A stretch of 64,000 nucleotides of DNA from Pseudoalteromonas xiamenensis (GCF_042431545.1 NZ_JBHLYX010000001.1), one strand, 5' to 3'; counted from the first letter of the stretch, positions 8,813-17,304 are shown. Translations and numbers: made by a program. The notes: generated by a model not told the origin, from the letters alone.

Positions 8813-11188
8813 TTAAAAATATCCACGTAAACCGACTTTAAAGTTACGGCCTGGCAATGGTGCTTTGTCCTTGATGAACGACGAGTGCACAAAACCGAGC
8901 TCATCGGTAATATTGTCGACGTTAAAGTAGGCGACAAAATCGCTGTTCAACGCGTTGAAATCGTACTGGATACTCGCGTCAAAAAGTGTGTAGCTTGCTG
9001 TTTTCGTTTCGTAGCTCGCGATATTATTTTGAGTCATATAATGCGTGCCTGTGACATTAAACGACAAGCCATTGTTTACGTATTCGTAGTTTAGGCCAAC
9101 CTTATTGCTTGGAATACGAGGCAAATATTCGTCGGTTTTTAATTTGGCAACTAGAGAATCCGCAAAGAGTTTCACGCGATTGCTTGAGTCAAAACGGTAA
9201 TGAGCATCGAGTTCCGCACCATAGAGTTTCGCATCACTACTCTCAAATTTGAACACGCGCATTGCATCTTCATGGTCGTGATCATTTAGCTCAAGTCCAT
9301 GATCGGCTGAATAAATATAGTCAGTCGCTGTTTGGTAATAGTAGTTTTCAATGTCGTTGTAATACACGTTAAAAGTATAACCAAAGTTACCTTCAAAGCG
9401 TCGGAAGCTTACATCTAAATTGTTCGCAATTTCTTTCTGAATGTTTTCTGGTTCGAAATGAGTTTCGCCATCTTCTAAGTGATAGCCCAAACCTAACTCA
9501 TACGTGCCAGTTGCTACGTGTACACCATTTGAAAGTAGTTCTGCCGTCAGTGGCGCTCGTTCAGATCGAGAGAGGTTTATCGCAACATTATGGCCTTCTT
9601 TGTACTGATATACGCCGCCAATTGAAGCACTGACGTTCGTTTTATCTAACGTATAAGCTATTGTATCAGCGTCCGATTCTTCAATTGCCTCATCTGTATG
9701 GTCATGATCGTGATGCGTCGTGTTTACATCACTTTCTAGTTTGTACTTCTCAACACGTGCCCCAAGCTCAAGTGTCAGTAAGCCGAATTGCTTCTCTTCT
9801 AGTAAATAAAACGCATGGTTCGTTGTTTTAGTTGCAGGCGTGAACGCTTCTTCACCAATTGCGGCATAGTCACTGTTTGAGAAATGGTAACCGAATGTAC
9901 CGTGCCAATCTAAAATACGATGTTCAAAGTTTGCACGAAGTTCCGATGACTTGTTTTTAAACGTTGTGCCAATCGCACCATCTTCGATTTCGCTGTGCTG
10001 ATATTGCGTGTAACCGGCACGAACTTGAATCGCCTCTAGCCAAGAATCATGCATCGCATAGTTAAGTAAACCTTGCCATCTTTCTTGGTCAACCCGTGCA
10101 AAAACGGGCATTTCTTCTTCATGTTCAGCCGCGTCTTCACTTTCACCTTCGTGCTCATGTTCATGATGATGGTGAGAATGGGCTGGAATACCGTAGTCGG
10201 TATCGATCCTTCCGTAAGAAAGACCTAACGTTAAATGGTCTGCAATATAGCTAGTACCAAAGTTAAACTGTTGACTATCGATAAAGGTATTTTCAACGGA
10301 TTCAAACGTTTCAACATCTCCATCGTGTTCGTCGATTACGTCAAATTTTGGTGTCTTGTAATCTTCACCTTTGCGTTTCACACCATCGAAGTGGAAGTTG
10401 AAGTTGTTTGCACCAGCTTCAGCTAGAAGAGATAGCGTATCCGTACTCGAAACGCTGTCATGGCTTGAGTCAAACGCACCAGAAAACTCTTCAATCTGAT
10501 CCATTGGAATACGATTGTCGACAACGTTCACAACGCCACCAATAGCACCCGAACCATACAACAGTGTTGCAGGACCTCTTAACACTTCGATTTGCGTTGC
10601 AGAAAGTGAATCGTTGGTATTGGCATGGTCCGGACCCACGCGAGATGCATCGCTACTGTCTAGACCATTTTGTGTGATTTTTACTCGAGGCCCGTCTAAA
10701 CCGCGAATAATGGGGCTTGACGAGACTGGACCGAAGTAACTCGCGTCAATACCTGGTTGGCCTTTTAACGTTTCGCCTAGAGTTGGTTTTGATTTTGTTT
10801 TGAGTTCATCACCAGATAACACGGAAACTGGCGACGCCATTTCCATATTGTTTTTATGTAGAGCAGATGCAAAGACAACGATGCTTTCAACAGAGGAAGG
10901 TTTAAGAGTCACGTTGACAAAGTCAGATTCACTTTTTACATCTTGTCGCGCATCTAGGTAGTTGTCTTTACTAACATGAAGTTGGCTATTTGCATCGATA
11001 TTAATCGAAAAGTTACCATTTGCATCGGTAAACACAGCGTTGCTTTTCCCATGTAAATGAATTTTGGCATTGCTGATAGGATGTTGATTGGTATCAACGA
11101 CTTTACCTTTTACAACCGCGGCGGCTGCAGCTTGTGACAAGAATACGCTTGCAATTGAAAATGCAAGGACGGACGGACGAGTTTTCAT
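8813..11188 (-). CDS. TonB-dependent outer-membrane receptor with His-rich loops, probable zinc uptake (ZnuD-like)
   Basis: A 791-residue outer-membrane receptor. A signal peptide (about 1-23) is followed by a carboxypeptidase-regulatory-like domain (about 25-95), a plug domain with the TonB-box-like ESIVVFAS and IRGLDGPRVKI, and a 22-strand barrel ending GLRGYF. Three predicted extracellular loops are packed with metal-binding residues: HSHHHHEHEHE near residue 340, HHDHDH near 490 and NDHDHED near 645. This is the pattern of zinc receptors such as ZnuD. Two Zur-like operators overlap and flank its promoter, which supports induction under zinc starvation. Nickel or cobalt uptake is the alternative, but the Zur boxes argue for zinc. 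The start has AGGTGG 8 bases upstream. Confidence 0.88.
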   Translation of the reverse strand: MKTRPSVLAFSIASVFLSQAAAAAVVKGKVVDTNQHPISNAKIHLHGKSNAVFTDANGNFSINIDANSQLHVSKDNYLDARQDVKSESDFVNVTLKPSSVESIVVFASALHKNNMEMASPVSVLSGDELKTKSKPTLGETLKGQPGIDASYFGPVSSSPIIRGLDGPRVKITQNGLDSSDASRVGPDHANTNDSLSATQIEVLRGPATLLYGSGAIGGVVNVVDNRIPMDQIEEFSGAFDSSHDSVSSTDTLSLLAEAGANNFNFHFDGVKRKGEDYKTPKFDVIDEHDGDVETFESVENTFIDSQQFNFGTSYIADHLTLGLSYGRIDTDYGIPAHSHHHHEHEHEGESEDAAEHEEEMPVFARVDQERWQGLLNYAMHDSWLEAIQVRAGYTQYQHSEIEDGAIGTTFKNKSSELRANFEHRILDWHGTFGYHFSNSDYAAIGEEAFTPATKTTNHAFYLLEEKQFGLLTLELGARVEKYKLESDVNTTHHDHDHTDEAIEESDADTIAYTLDKTNVSASIGGVYQYKEGHNVAINLSRSERAPLTAELLSNGVHVATGTYELGLGYHLEDGETHFEPENIQKEIANNLDVSFRRFEGNFGYTFNVYYNDIENYYYQTATDYIYSADHGLELNDHDHEDAMRVFKFESSDAKLYGAELDAHYRFDSSNRVKLFADSLVAKLKTDEYLPRIPSNKVGLNYEYVNNGLSFNVTGTHYMTQNNIASYETKTASYTLFDASIQYDFNALNSDFVAYFNVDNITDELGFVHSSFIKDKAPLPGRNFKVGLRGYF

Positions 11189-11212
11189 TAATCTACCACC
11201 TAACTTCTAATT

Positions 11213-11273
11213 GATGTGTGATAATATAACACCACAAAATCGGTAGTTCAATGATGTTATACTATAACTTTTC
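11213..11273. promoter_or_regulatory. Divergent promoter region with two Zur-like operators
   Basis: Site 1 is GTTATACTATAAC, centred at 11262. It is a perfect 6-1-6 palindrome and agrees with the gammaproteobacterial Zur box at about 18 of 22 positions. Site 2 is GTGATAATATAAC, centred at 11224, with one mismatch in the core. On the minus strand a TTGAAC -35 (11246-11251) and a TATATT -10 (11223-11228), 17 bases apart, fit the receptor promoter. Site 2 covers that -10 and site 1 lies just upstream of the -35. On the plus strand TTGCAG (11276-11281) and TATAGT (11298-11303) could serve the yaeQ gene, with site 1 abutting its -35. Confidence 0.75.
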
Positions 11274-11320
11274 AATTGCAGCTTACTTTAATGAATCTAT
11301 AGTTAAAGTAGGAGAGTGTA

Positions 11321-11836
11321 ATGAACCCATTTGTTTGCAAAGCGCGAATTAACATTGCGGATCTGTTCCACCATGTTAATCATCTTGAATCCTTCACCAC
11401 CGCAGTTGGTCGGCGTGAATCGCTCACTCATTTTGTCTTAAAATTGGTTGGGTATTGTGCTCTTTCTTATTTACCGCATACGCACTGGAAAAAAGATGAA
11501 TTTAAGCCCATGCCGGATGTATGGCTTGAAAATGAGGTTGGTGATGTATTGGTTGGGGTGTTTTGCGACAATTTGGAATTGAGCGAAATGATAAAATATG
11601 CCAAGGTCTACGATAAGGTTGTCATGTTGCAGGTAAAAGAAGCAGTACACATTGATTTGGCGTCATTACAGCATGTGCATAATCTAAGTATATTTTTGTT
11701 AGAAGCTGAATTTATTGAAAGGTTGTCTGAAAGTATTACGCAAAGTTTGCATTGGGATGTGGTTATTGATAATGGTTTGATTGCAGTGAGTAATAAAAGT
11801 GATTACTTCGAATCTCAAATCTACAAGCTAAAATAG
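11321..11836 (+). CDS. YaeQ-family protein, divergent
   Basis: A 171-residue protein resembling YaeQ. It has the N-terminal ARINIADLF, an RRESLTHFVLKLVGY segment matching the family's helix, PDVWLENEVGD, a Lys/Ala helix MIKYAKVYDKVVML and the C-terminal LSIFLLEAEFIERL...VVIDNGLIAVSN. YaeQ has a PD-(D/E)xK-like fold of uncertain function. Compared from memory with E. coli YaeQ, the acidic residues of the IDLWIEL segment seem replaced (VLVGVFC), so catalysis may be lost. The ATG has TAGGAG upstream. It diverges from the zinc receptor across the two Zur-like boxes and may be co-regulated. Its last 9 bases overlap the convergent yfaE. Confidence 0.75.
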   Translation: MNPFVCKARINIADLFHHVNHLESFTTAVGRRESLTHFVLKLVGYCALSYLPHTHWKKDEFKPMPDVWLENEVGDVLVGVFCDNLELSEMIKYAKVYDKVVMLQVKEAVHIDLASLQHVHNLSIFLLEAEFIERLSESITQSLHWDVVIDNGLIAVSNKSDYFESQIYKLK

Positions 11837-12100
11837 TTCAATCTCAATATCAGTGATCGGTTGGCTGCAACAGGTCAGAACTTCTCCCTCTCGAACAAAC
11901 GCCAGAGGTTCTTCATTATAGATGACCTGTCCTTTAATCAGCTTCACTCTGCACGCACCGCAAAACCCCTCACGACATTGGTAAGGTGCATCTATTTTGG
12001 CGGATTCTAACGTCACAAGCAGGGAAGGTGAATGAGCCGCATGTTGCAGCGGCTCATTATGATTAGTCAATGTGACTACAGGAATAGGTTTTTCAACCAT
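11828..12100 (-). CDS. yfaE: 2Fe-2S ferredoxin for ribonucleotide reductase maintenance
   Basis: A 90-residue plant-type ferredoxin with cluster ligands C42, C47, C50 and C77 or C78 in the pattern CREGFCGAC...LTCCSQP. YfaE delivers electrons to NrdB to build and repair its diferric-tyrosyl radical cofactor. The start codon overlaps the nrdB stop (TAATG), which indicates coupled translation in an nrdA-nrdB-yfaE operon, as in E. coli. The 3' end overlaps the convergent yaeQ-like gene by 9 bases. Confidence 0.93.
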   Translation of the reverse strand: MVEKPIPVVTLTNHNEPLQHAAHSPSLLVTLESAKIDAPYQCREGFCGACRVKLIKGQVIYNEEPLAFVREGEVLTCCSQPITDIEIELF

Positions 12101-13230
12101 TACAGGTCGAAATCACCAAAGTCAGAAGCATCTACTTCCGCGTCAATTTGACCAACAAGGTATGAACTAATTTCAGCTTCTTGTGGCGCAACCTGAACGT
12201 TATCAGAGACGAGCCAAGCATTAATCCATGGAATCGGGTTGCTCTTATTTGCAAATTGCGTTGGCAAGCCTACTGCGGCCATGCGTACATTGGTAATGTA
12301 CTCAACGTATTGGCACAAAATATCTTTGTTCAAACCAATCATTGAGCCATCTTTGAATAGGTATTCCGCCCATTCTTTCTCTTGCTGCGCTGCTTCAACG
12401 AACATCGCAATTGCTTGCTCTTTGCACTGGGCAGCGACGATAGCCATTTCAGGGTCGTCTTTACCTTCTTGCATGATATTAAGCATGTGCTGTGTACCAG
12501 ACAAATGTAACGCCTCATCACGCGCGATTAGCTTAATGATTTTTGCGTTACCTTCCATCAATTCACGTTCAGCAAACGCAAACGAACACGCGAAACTAAC
12601 ATAGAAACGAATTGCTTCGAGAATGTTGACGGACATGACACATAGATAAAGCAGTTTCTTCAATTCAAACAAATTGATATGAACGGTTTCGCCATTGATA
12701 GTGTGTTTACCTTCACCATATTGGTTGTAGATAGCCACTTTCTCTATTAGCTCATCGTAGTGTTTTGTCACCGCATTTGCGCGTTGTGAAATACGGTCAT
12801 TTGTCACGATGTCATCAAAGACAAGCTCAGGATTTTGAGTCACGTTACGAATGATGTGCGTGTACGAACGGCTATGAATGGTTTCACTGAACGCCCATGT
12901 TTCAATCCACGTTTCTAATTCTGGAAGCGAAACAATAGGAAGAAACGCGACATTCGGCGAACGACCTTGAACACTATCTAACAGAGTTTGATACTTAAGG
13001 TTACTTAAGAAAATGTGCTTCTCGTGCTCAGGAAGTGCTTGGAAATCGATACGGTCTTTACTAACGTCCACTTCTTCTGGTCGCCAGAAAAACGATAACT
13101 GCTTCTCGATAAGCTTTTCAAAAATAGGAAACTTTTGCTGGTCGTAACGAGAAACGTTAACCGACTGACCAAAAAACATTGGTTCTTTTAACTGATCATT
13201 ATGCGTTCTGCTAAAAGTTGAATAAGACAT
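12100..13230 (-). CDS. nrdB: Ribonucleoside-diphosphate reductase class Ia, beta subunit
   Basis: A 376-residue radical-bearing small subunit, the same length as E. coli NrdB. The di-iron and radical region is seen in WAFSETIHSRSYTHIIRN, with the Glu and His ligands and the radical Tyr of SRSYTHI. Further ligands lie in ARDEALHLSGTQH. The C-terminal tail, ending DASDFGDFDL, is the acidic peptide that docks on NrdA. It is second in the operon, 53 bases after nrdA, with a terminator-like hairpin in the gap, and is coupled to yfaE. Confidence 0.97.
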   Translation of the reverse strand: MSYSTFSRTHNDQLKEPMFFGQSVNVSRYDQQKFPIFEKLIEKQLSFFWRPEEVDVSKDRIDFQALPEHEKHIFLSNLKYQTLLDSVQGRSPNVAFLPIVSLPELETWIETWAFSETIHSRSYTHIIRNVTQNPELVFDDIVTNDRISQRANAVTKHYDELIEKVAIYNQYGEGKHTINGETVHINLFELKKLLYLCVMSVNILEAIRFYVSFACSFAFAERELMEGNAKIIKLIARDEALHLSGTQHMLNIMQEGKDDPEMAIVAAQCKEQAIAMFVEAAQQEKEWAEYLFKDGSMIGLNKDILCQYVEYITNVRMAAVGLPTQFANKSNPIPWINAWLVSDNVQVAPQEAEISSYLVGQIDAEVDASDFGDFDL

Positions 13231-13250
13231 AAAAAACCACTCAATACCAG

Positions 13251-13273
13251 AAAAAGCGGGCCTTGGACCCGCT
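13251..13273 (-). terminator. Terminator-like hairpin between nrdA and nrdB
   Basis: A 6-bp GC-rich stem (AGCGGG / CCCGCT, 13255-13260 with 13268-13273) with a 7-base loop is followed on the minus strand by five T. It lies inside the operon, so it may be a leaky attenuator or mRNA processing signal that sets the NrdA:NrdB ratio. That role is inferred. Confidence 0.55.
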
Positions 13274-13283
13274 ATAATTATTA

Positions 13284-15569
13284 TTAGATTTTACACGCTC
13301 CGCCTTCACAGCCATCGTCTTCCACTTGAGGTTTCAATTCCTCTTGAGAATCCGATGCGCCATCACGCGTATTGTGGTAATACAATGTTTTCACACCTAG
13401 TTTGTATGCTGTTAAAAGATCTTTCAACAACAACTTCATTGGTACTTTACCACCATCAAACTTGTTTGGATCATAATTGGTGTTTGCAGAAATCGTTTGA
13501 TCGATAAATTTTTGCATAATACCAACAAGTTGTAGGTAACCATCGTTAGATGGAATATCCCAAAGAAGCTCATAGCTGTCTTTTAGACGATCATATTCTG
13601 GTACAACTTGCTTCAAGATGCCGTCTTTACTTGCTTTCACACTAATGTGACCACGTGGTGGTTCAATACCGTTAGTTGCGTTCGAAATCTGAGAAGATGT
13701 TTCAGAAGGCATAAGCGCTGACAGCGTTGAGTTACGCATACCGTACTTCACGATGTTTTCACGTAGTGAATCCCAGTCTAAATGCAATGGCTCAGAACAC
13801 ACTGAATCTAAGTCTTTCTTGTACGTATCGATTGGCATGATGCCTTTTGAATACGTCGTTTCGTTAAACTTAGGACATGCGCCTTTTTCTTTTGCAAGTT
13901 CATTTGAAGCCTTCATCAGATAATATTGAATCGCTTCGAATGTTCTATGCGTCAAACCGTTTGCGCTGCCGTCAGAATACTTCACACCGTTCTTTGCTAG
14001 GTAATAGGCGAAGTTGATAACACCGATACCAAGCGTACGGCGGCCCATTGTTGCGTTGAAGGCAGCAGGGACAGGGTAGTCTTGATAATCAAGCAAGTTA
14101 TCAAGTGCACGAACTGCAAGCTCAGCGAGTTCTTCTAACTCGTCAAGAGATTGAATCGCACCCAAGTTGAACGCCGATAGCGTACACAATGCAATTTCAC
14201 CTTCTGGGTCATTTACATTGTTCAACGGTTTAGTTGGTAACGCGATTTCTAAACATAAATTAGATTGACGAATAGGCGCAACCGCTGGGTCAAACGGACT
14301 GTGTGTATTACAGTGGTCAACGTTCTGCAAGTAGATACGGCCTGTACTAGCACGCTCTTGAGCAAACATTGAGAATAGTTCAATTGCTTTAATTCGCTTT
14401 TTACGGATCGACTCGTCTTGTTCATACTTAACGTACAATTCTTCAAACTTAGCTTGGTCTTGGAAGAATGAGTCATAGAGTCCAGGCACGTCAGATGGGC
14501 TGAACAGAGTAATATACTCATCTTTAATCAAGCGAGAGTACATTAGTTTGTTAAACTGAACACCATAATCCAAATGACGTACGCGGTTTTCTTCAACACC
14601 ACGGTTGTTCTTTAATACGAGTAAGTTTTCAACTTCCAAGTGCCATAATGGGTAGAACAGGGTAGCAGCACCACCGCGAACGCCACCTTGAGAACAGCTC
14701 TTAACCGCGGTTTGGAAGTGTTTGTAAAATGGAATACAGCCAGTATGGTAAGCCTCGCCATTGCGAATTGGGCTACCAAGAGCACGAATGCGACCGGCAT
14801 TAATACCAATCCCTGCGCGCTGTGAAACGTATTTAACTATTGCAGATGATGTTGCATTGATTGAATCAAGGCTATCGTCACATTCAATGAGAACACACGA
14901 GCTAAATTGACGTGTTGGTGTACGCACACCAGCCATAATAGGCGTAGGTAACGAAATTTTGAATGTCGATACCGCATCATAAAAACGGCGGATATAGTCT
15001 AAGCGCGACTCTTTATCATAGCCCGAGAACAAACTCGCAGACACAAGCATATAAAGGAATTGAGCGCTTTCATAGATTTGGCCAGTCACTCGGTTTTGAA
15101 CTAGGTATTTACCTTCTAGTTGTTTTACCGCGGCGTAGCTGAAATTAAGATCGCGACTATGATCAAGGAAGCCTTCAAGCTGTTCAATCTCTTCTTTTGT
15201 GTAGTCTACCAATAAATGGCGATCGTAACGGTTATCTTCGACCATCGTAACGATGTGATCGTATAAACGTGGTGGTTCGAATTGACCATAGGCTTTCTTG
15301 CGTAAGTGGAATACAGCAAGACGCGCAGCAAGATACTGATAATCAGGAGTTTCTTTTGAGATTAAGTCAGCAGCGGCTTTGATGATTGTTTCATGGATGT
15401 CTTCTGTGCGAATGCCATCATAAAACTGGATGTGCGATTTAAGCTCTACTTGTGAAACAGAGACGTTGTCTAATCCCTCTGCTGCCCATTCTATAACGCG
15501 ATGGATCTTATCAAGATCCAACGGCTCTTTGCGGCCGTTTCTTTTAGTGACTGATAGCTGTTGGTTCAT
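13284..15569 (-). CDS. nrdA: Ribonucleoside-diphosphate reductase class Ia, alpha subunit
   Basis: The 761-residue catalytic subunit, identical in length to E. coli NrdA. It reduces ribonucleoside diphosphates to deoxyribonucleotides. An N-terminal ATP-cone for dATP feedback covers about residues 1-95 (begins LSVTKRNGRKEPLDLDKI). The active-site segment SNLCLEIALP carries the Asn/Cys/Glu triad. The C-terminal redox cysteines appear in GCEGGACKI. It is the first gene of nrdA-nrdB-yfaE. The upstream 365 bases carry three NrdR-like boxes, a DnaA box and a candidate promoter about 330 bases before the start codon. Confidence 0.97.
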   Translation of the reverse strand: MNQQLSVTKRNGRKEPLDLDKIHRVIEWAAEGLDNVSVSQVELKSHIQFYDGIRTEDIHETIIKAAADLISKETPDYQYLAARLAVFHLRKKAYGQFEPPRLYDHIVTMVEDNRYDRHLLVDYTKEEIEQLEGFLDHSRDLNFSYAAVKQLEGKYLVQNRVTGQIYESAQFLYMLVSASLFSGYDKESRLDYIRRFYDAVSTFKISLPTPIMAGVRTPTRQFSSCVLIECDDSLDSINATSSAIVKYVSQRAGIGINAGRIRALGSPIRNGEAYHTGCIPFYKHFQTAVKSCSQGGVRGGAATLFYPLWHLEVENLLVLKNNRGVEENRVRHLDYGVQFNKLMYSRLIKDEYITLFSPSDVPGLYDSFFQDQAKFEELYVKYEQDESIRKKRIKAIELFSMFAQERASTGRIYLQNVDHCNTHSPFDPAVAPIRQSNLCLEIALPTKPLNNVNDPEGEIALCTLSAFNLGAIQSLDELEELAELAVRALDNLLDYQDYPVPAAFNATMGRRTLGIGVINFAYYLAKNGVKYSDGSANGLTHRTFEAIQYYLMKASNELAKEKGACPKFNETTYSKGIMPIDTYKKDLDSVCSEPLHLDWDSLRENIVKYGMRNSTLSALMPSETSSQISNATNGIEPPRGHISVKASKDGILKQVVPEYDRLKDSYELLWDIPSNDGYLQLVGIMQKFIDQTISANTNYDPNKFDGGKVPMKLLLKDLLTAYKLGVKTLYYHNTRDGASDSQEELKPQVEDDGCEGGACKI

Positions 15570-15645
15570 AGTTGTGCCTGTATCCCTTAGGAATGACTGT
15601 GTTTTTATGATTTGCGCACGGGGCTAAAATTTGTTTAGCATTTCA

Positions 15646-15661
15646 CCACTATATATGGTGC
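15646..15661 (-). promoter_or_regulatory. NrdR-like box near the nrdA start
   Basis: CCACTATATATGGTGC matches the NrdR consensus acaCwAtATaTwGtgt at 13 of 16 positions. It lies 77 bases upstream of nrdA and 240 bases from the main NrdR pair. It may be a third operator or serve a second promoter. Confidence 0.6.
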
Positions 15662-15729
15662 TCCACAAACCGAGGATCACAAGATAGAGTGGTTGATCTT
15701 TTTTTGCAAGGGACAGATCCGGCCACGAT

Positions 15730-15738
15730 TGTGGATAA
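15730..15738 (-). promoter_or_regulatory. DnaA box upstream of nrdA
   Basis: TGTGGATAA is the exact reverse complement of the strong DnaA box TTATCCACA. A weaker look-alike, TTGGGATAA, follows a few bases on. In E. coli, DnaA directly controls nrdAB, so the site is plausible for coupling dNTP supply to replication. It lies in the predicted nrdA leader. Confidence 0.6.
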
Positions 15739-15900
15739 CATTGGGATAATCCATTTTCGTTAGTGCTCACTAACCTTTGAACTTTAGTTCAAAGTAAAAA
15801 AATTAAAAATCAACTCGCGAAAATCTTTTTTTCGCTTTTTTTTACTCTGTAAATTAAGTGATTTTTAATTCGCCAGCACATCGTGCAAAAAGCGCTCACA

Positions 15901-15947
15901 ACACAATATATAGTATTAACTGACTTCAATGTCACTATATATTGTGA
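15901..15947 (-). promoter_or_regulatory. nrdA promoter bracketed by two NrdR boxes
   Basis: ACACAATATATAGTAT (15901-15916) matches the NrdR consensus at 15 of 16 positions and TCACTATATATTGTGA (15932-15947) at 14 of 16. Their starts are 31 bases apart, the three-helical-turn spacing typical of NrdR pairs. On the minus strand a GTGACA -35 (15930-15935) and a TATATA -10 (15907-15912) are separated by 17 bases, so each box covers one promoter element. The second box runs over the last codons and stop of gph. The rest of the gap between nrdA and gph (15570-15934) holds only the other sites listed and an 8-bp hairpin at 15776-15793. Confidence 0.8.
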
Positions 15948-16594
15948 AAAATATCAGATGGGTTAGTAGCATATTGATCCGCGTTCCAAGTTTGTGCAAC
16001 CTTTGTACTAGGAACGTATCCCCACATCGCCACGATGGATTTCATTCCAGCGGCTTTAGCGGCTTGCACATCTCTTTCGGCGTCCCCAATATACCAACAT
16101 GCCGATGGATTTACATTTAATTGATCACATGCATGCAATAATTGATCTGGGTACGGTTTAGCGCGTGCTAACGTATCACCGCAGATCACGACCGGTATTC
16201 TTGAAAGAGTTGTTATGCTTTTAACAATGGGTAAGGTCAGAAAGGTGGGTTTGTTTGTAACAATTGCAACGTTGATTTCGTTGGCAATCAATCCCGAAAT
16301 AAGGAAATCAATTCCGTCGAACAACACGGAGTGCTTACAACCGAGCGTTTCATAAAGCGACAAGAATCGTGTTTTAAGTGATTCAAAATCCCGTGATTTG
16401 AGTTCATCGCCAAAACCAAGCTCTAACATGGCCTTAGAACCGTCAGAGACCGTTGGTCTAAATGCTACCTCGTTTACAGGGTCTAAATCTTCTTGTGCTA
16501 GAATATCATTGAGTGCTTTTAAAAGATCTGGCGCAGTATCAAGTAATGTACCGTCCAGATCAAAAAGTACCGCACTAGGTTTTGCAGTCGGCAT
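15935..16594 (-). CDS. gph: Phosphoglycolate phosphatase, HAD family
   Basis: A 219-residue HAD hydrolase. Motif I is FDLDGTLLDTAPDL near the N-terminus, motif II is VTNKPT, and motifs III/IV are AKPYPDQL and YIGDAERDVQAAKAAG. Gph removes 2-phosphoglycolate formed in DNA repair. The start overlaps the stop of ubiG (TAATG), so the two are co-translated. Association of gph with ubiG is common in gammaproteobacteria, where the phosphatase is sometimes named MupP. That peptidoglycan-recycling activity is an alternative I cannot exclude. The 3' end contains one NrdR box of the nrdA promoter. Confidence 0.88.
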   Translation of the reverse strand: MPTAKPSAVLFDLDGTLLDTAPDLLKALNDILAQEDLDPVNEVAFRPTVSDGSKAMLELGFGDELKSRDFESLKTRFLSLYETLGCKHSVLFDGIDFLISGLIANEINVAIVTNKPTFLTLPIVKSITTLSRIPVVICGDTLARAKPYPDQLLHACDQLNVNPSACWYIGDAERDVQAAKAAGMKSIVAMWGYVPSTKVAQTWNADQYATNPSDIFHNI

Positions 16595-17304
16595 TAGGCA
16601 AGTTTCTCAAAGTGAAGAATATAGTTAACGCTCACGTCTTTGCTCAATTTGAATTGTTTAGAAAGAGGAGAGTATTCGATACCCGTACTTGCTCTTACTT
16701 TTAGGTCAGCTTGTTCTGCCCAGTCAATCAACGTTGCTGGACGAATAAACTTATCATGATCGTGTGTTCCATCAGGAACAATTTTCATGACTTTTTCAGC
16801 GCCAACAATTGCGAGTAGATAGGCTTTTAATGTTTTGTTTAAAGTAGAGAAGAAAACTTGCCCACCTGGTTTCACGAGCTTAGCAACAGCGCGGATTACA
16901 GAAGCGGGGTCAGGAACGTGTTCTAACATTTCCATACAGGTTACTACGTCAAAGTGAGCAGGGTTTTCGTCAGCAAAAACTTCTACAGGCGTTTTCAGAT
17001 AACTAACATTAACACCCGCCTCAAGCGCGTGTAACTTTGCTACATTTAGCGGCTCTTGGCCCATGTCAATGCCTGTCGCGTCCGCTCCAACTTTGGCCAT
17101 ACTTTCAGTAAGAATGCCGCCACCGCAACCAACATCGAGTACTTTTTTACCGAAAAGGCCATTACTTTTGTTTTGGATAAAATCTAAACGAAGCGGATTA
17201 ATGTCATGCAATGGTTTAAATTCGCCCTCGCGGTCCCACCAACGTTCTGCAATCGCCTCAAACTTAGCAATTTCAGCACTATCCACATTCTGATGTTCGG
17301 TCAT
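16594..17304 (-). CDS. ubiG: Ubiquinone biosynthesis O-methyltransferase
   Basis: A 236-residue SAM-dependent methyltransferase that performs both O-methylation steps of ubiquinone synthesis. Motif I is VLDVGCGGGILTESMA, followed by GIDMG, the CMEMLEHVPDP motif and the GGQVFFSTLNKT region characteristic of UbiG. The N-terminal FEAIAERWWDREGEFKPLH is also typical. The start at 17304 has AGGAAG upstream. It diverges from gyrA, an arrangement conserved in many gammaproteobacteria, and forms an operon with gph. Confidence 0.96.
   Translation of the reverse strand: MTEHQNVDSAEIAKFEAIAERWWDREGEFKPLHDINPLRLDFIQNKSNGLFGKKVLDVGCGGGILTESMAKVGADATGIDMGQEPLNVAKLHALEAGVNVSYLKTPVEVFADENPAHFDVVTCMEMLEHVPDPASVIRAVAKLVKPGGQVFFSTLNKTLKAYLLAIVGAEKVMKIVPDGTHDHDKFIRPATLIDWAEQADLKVRASTGIEYSPLSKQFKLSKDVSVNYILHFEKLA

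Noticed and set aside
10100..10200. His-rich stretch as a low-complexity artefact
   Set aside because: It falls in a predicted surface loop, and similar clusters recur in two other loops, so it fits metal capture.
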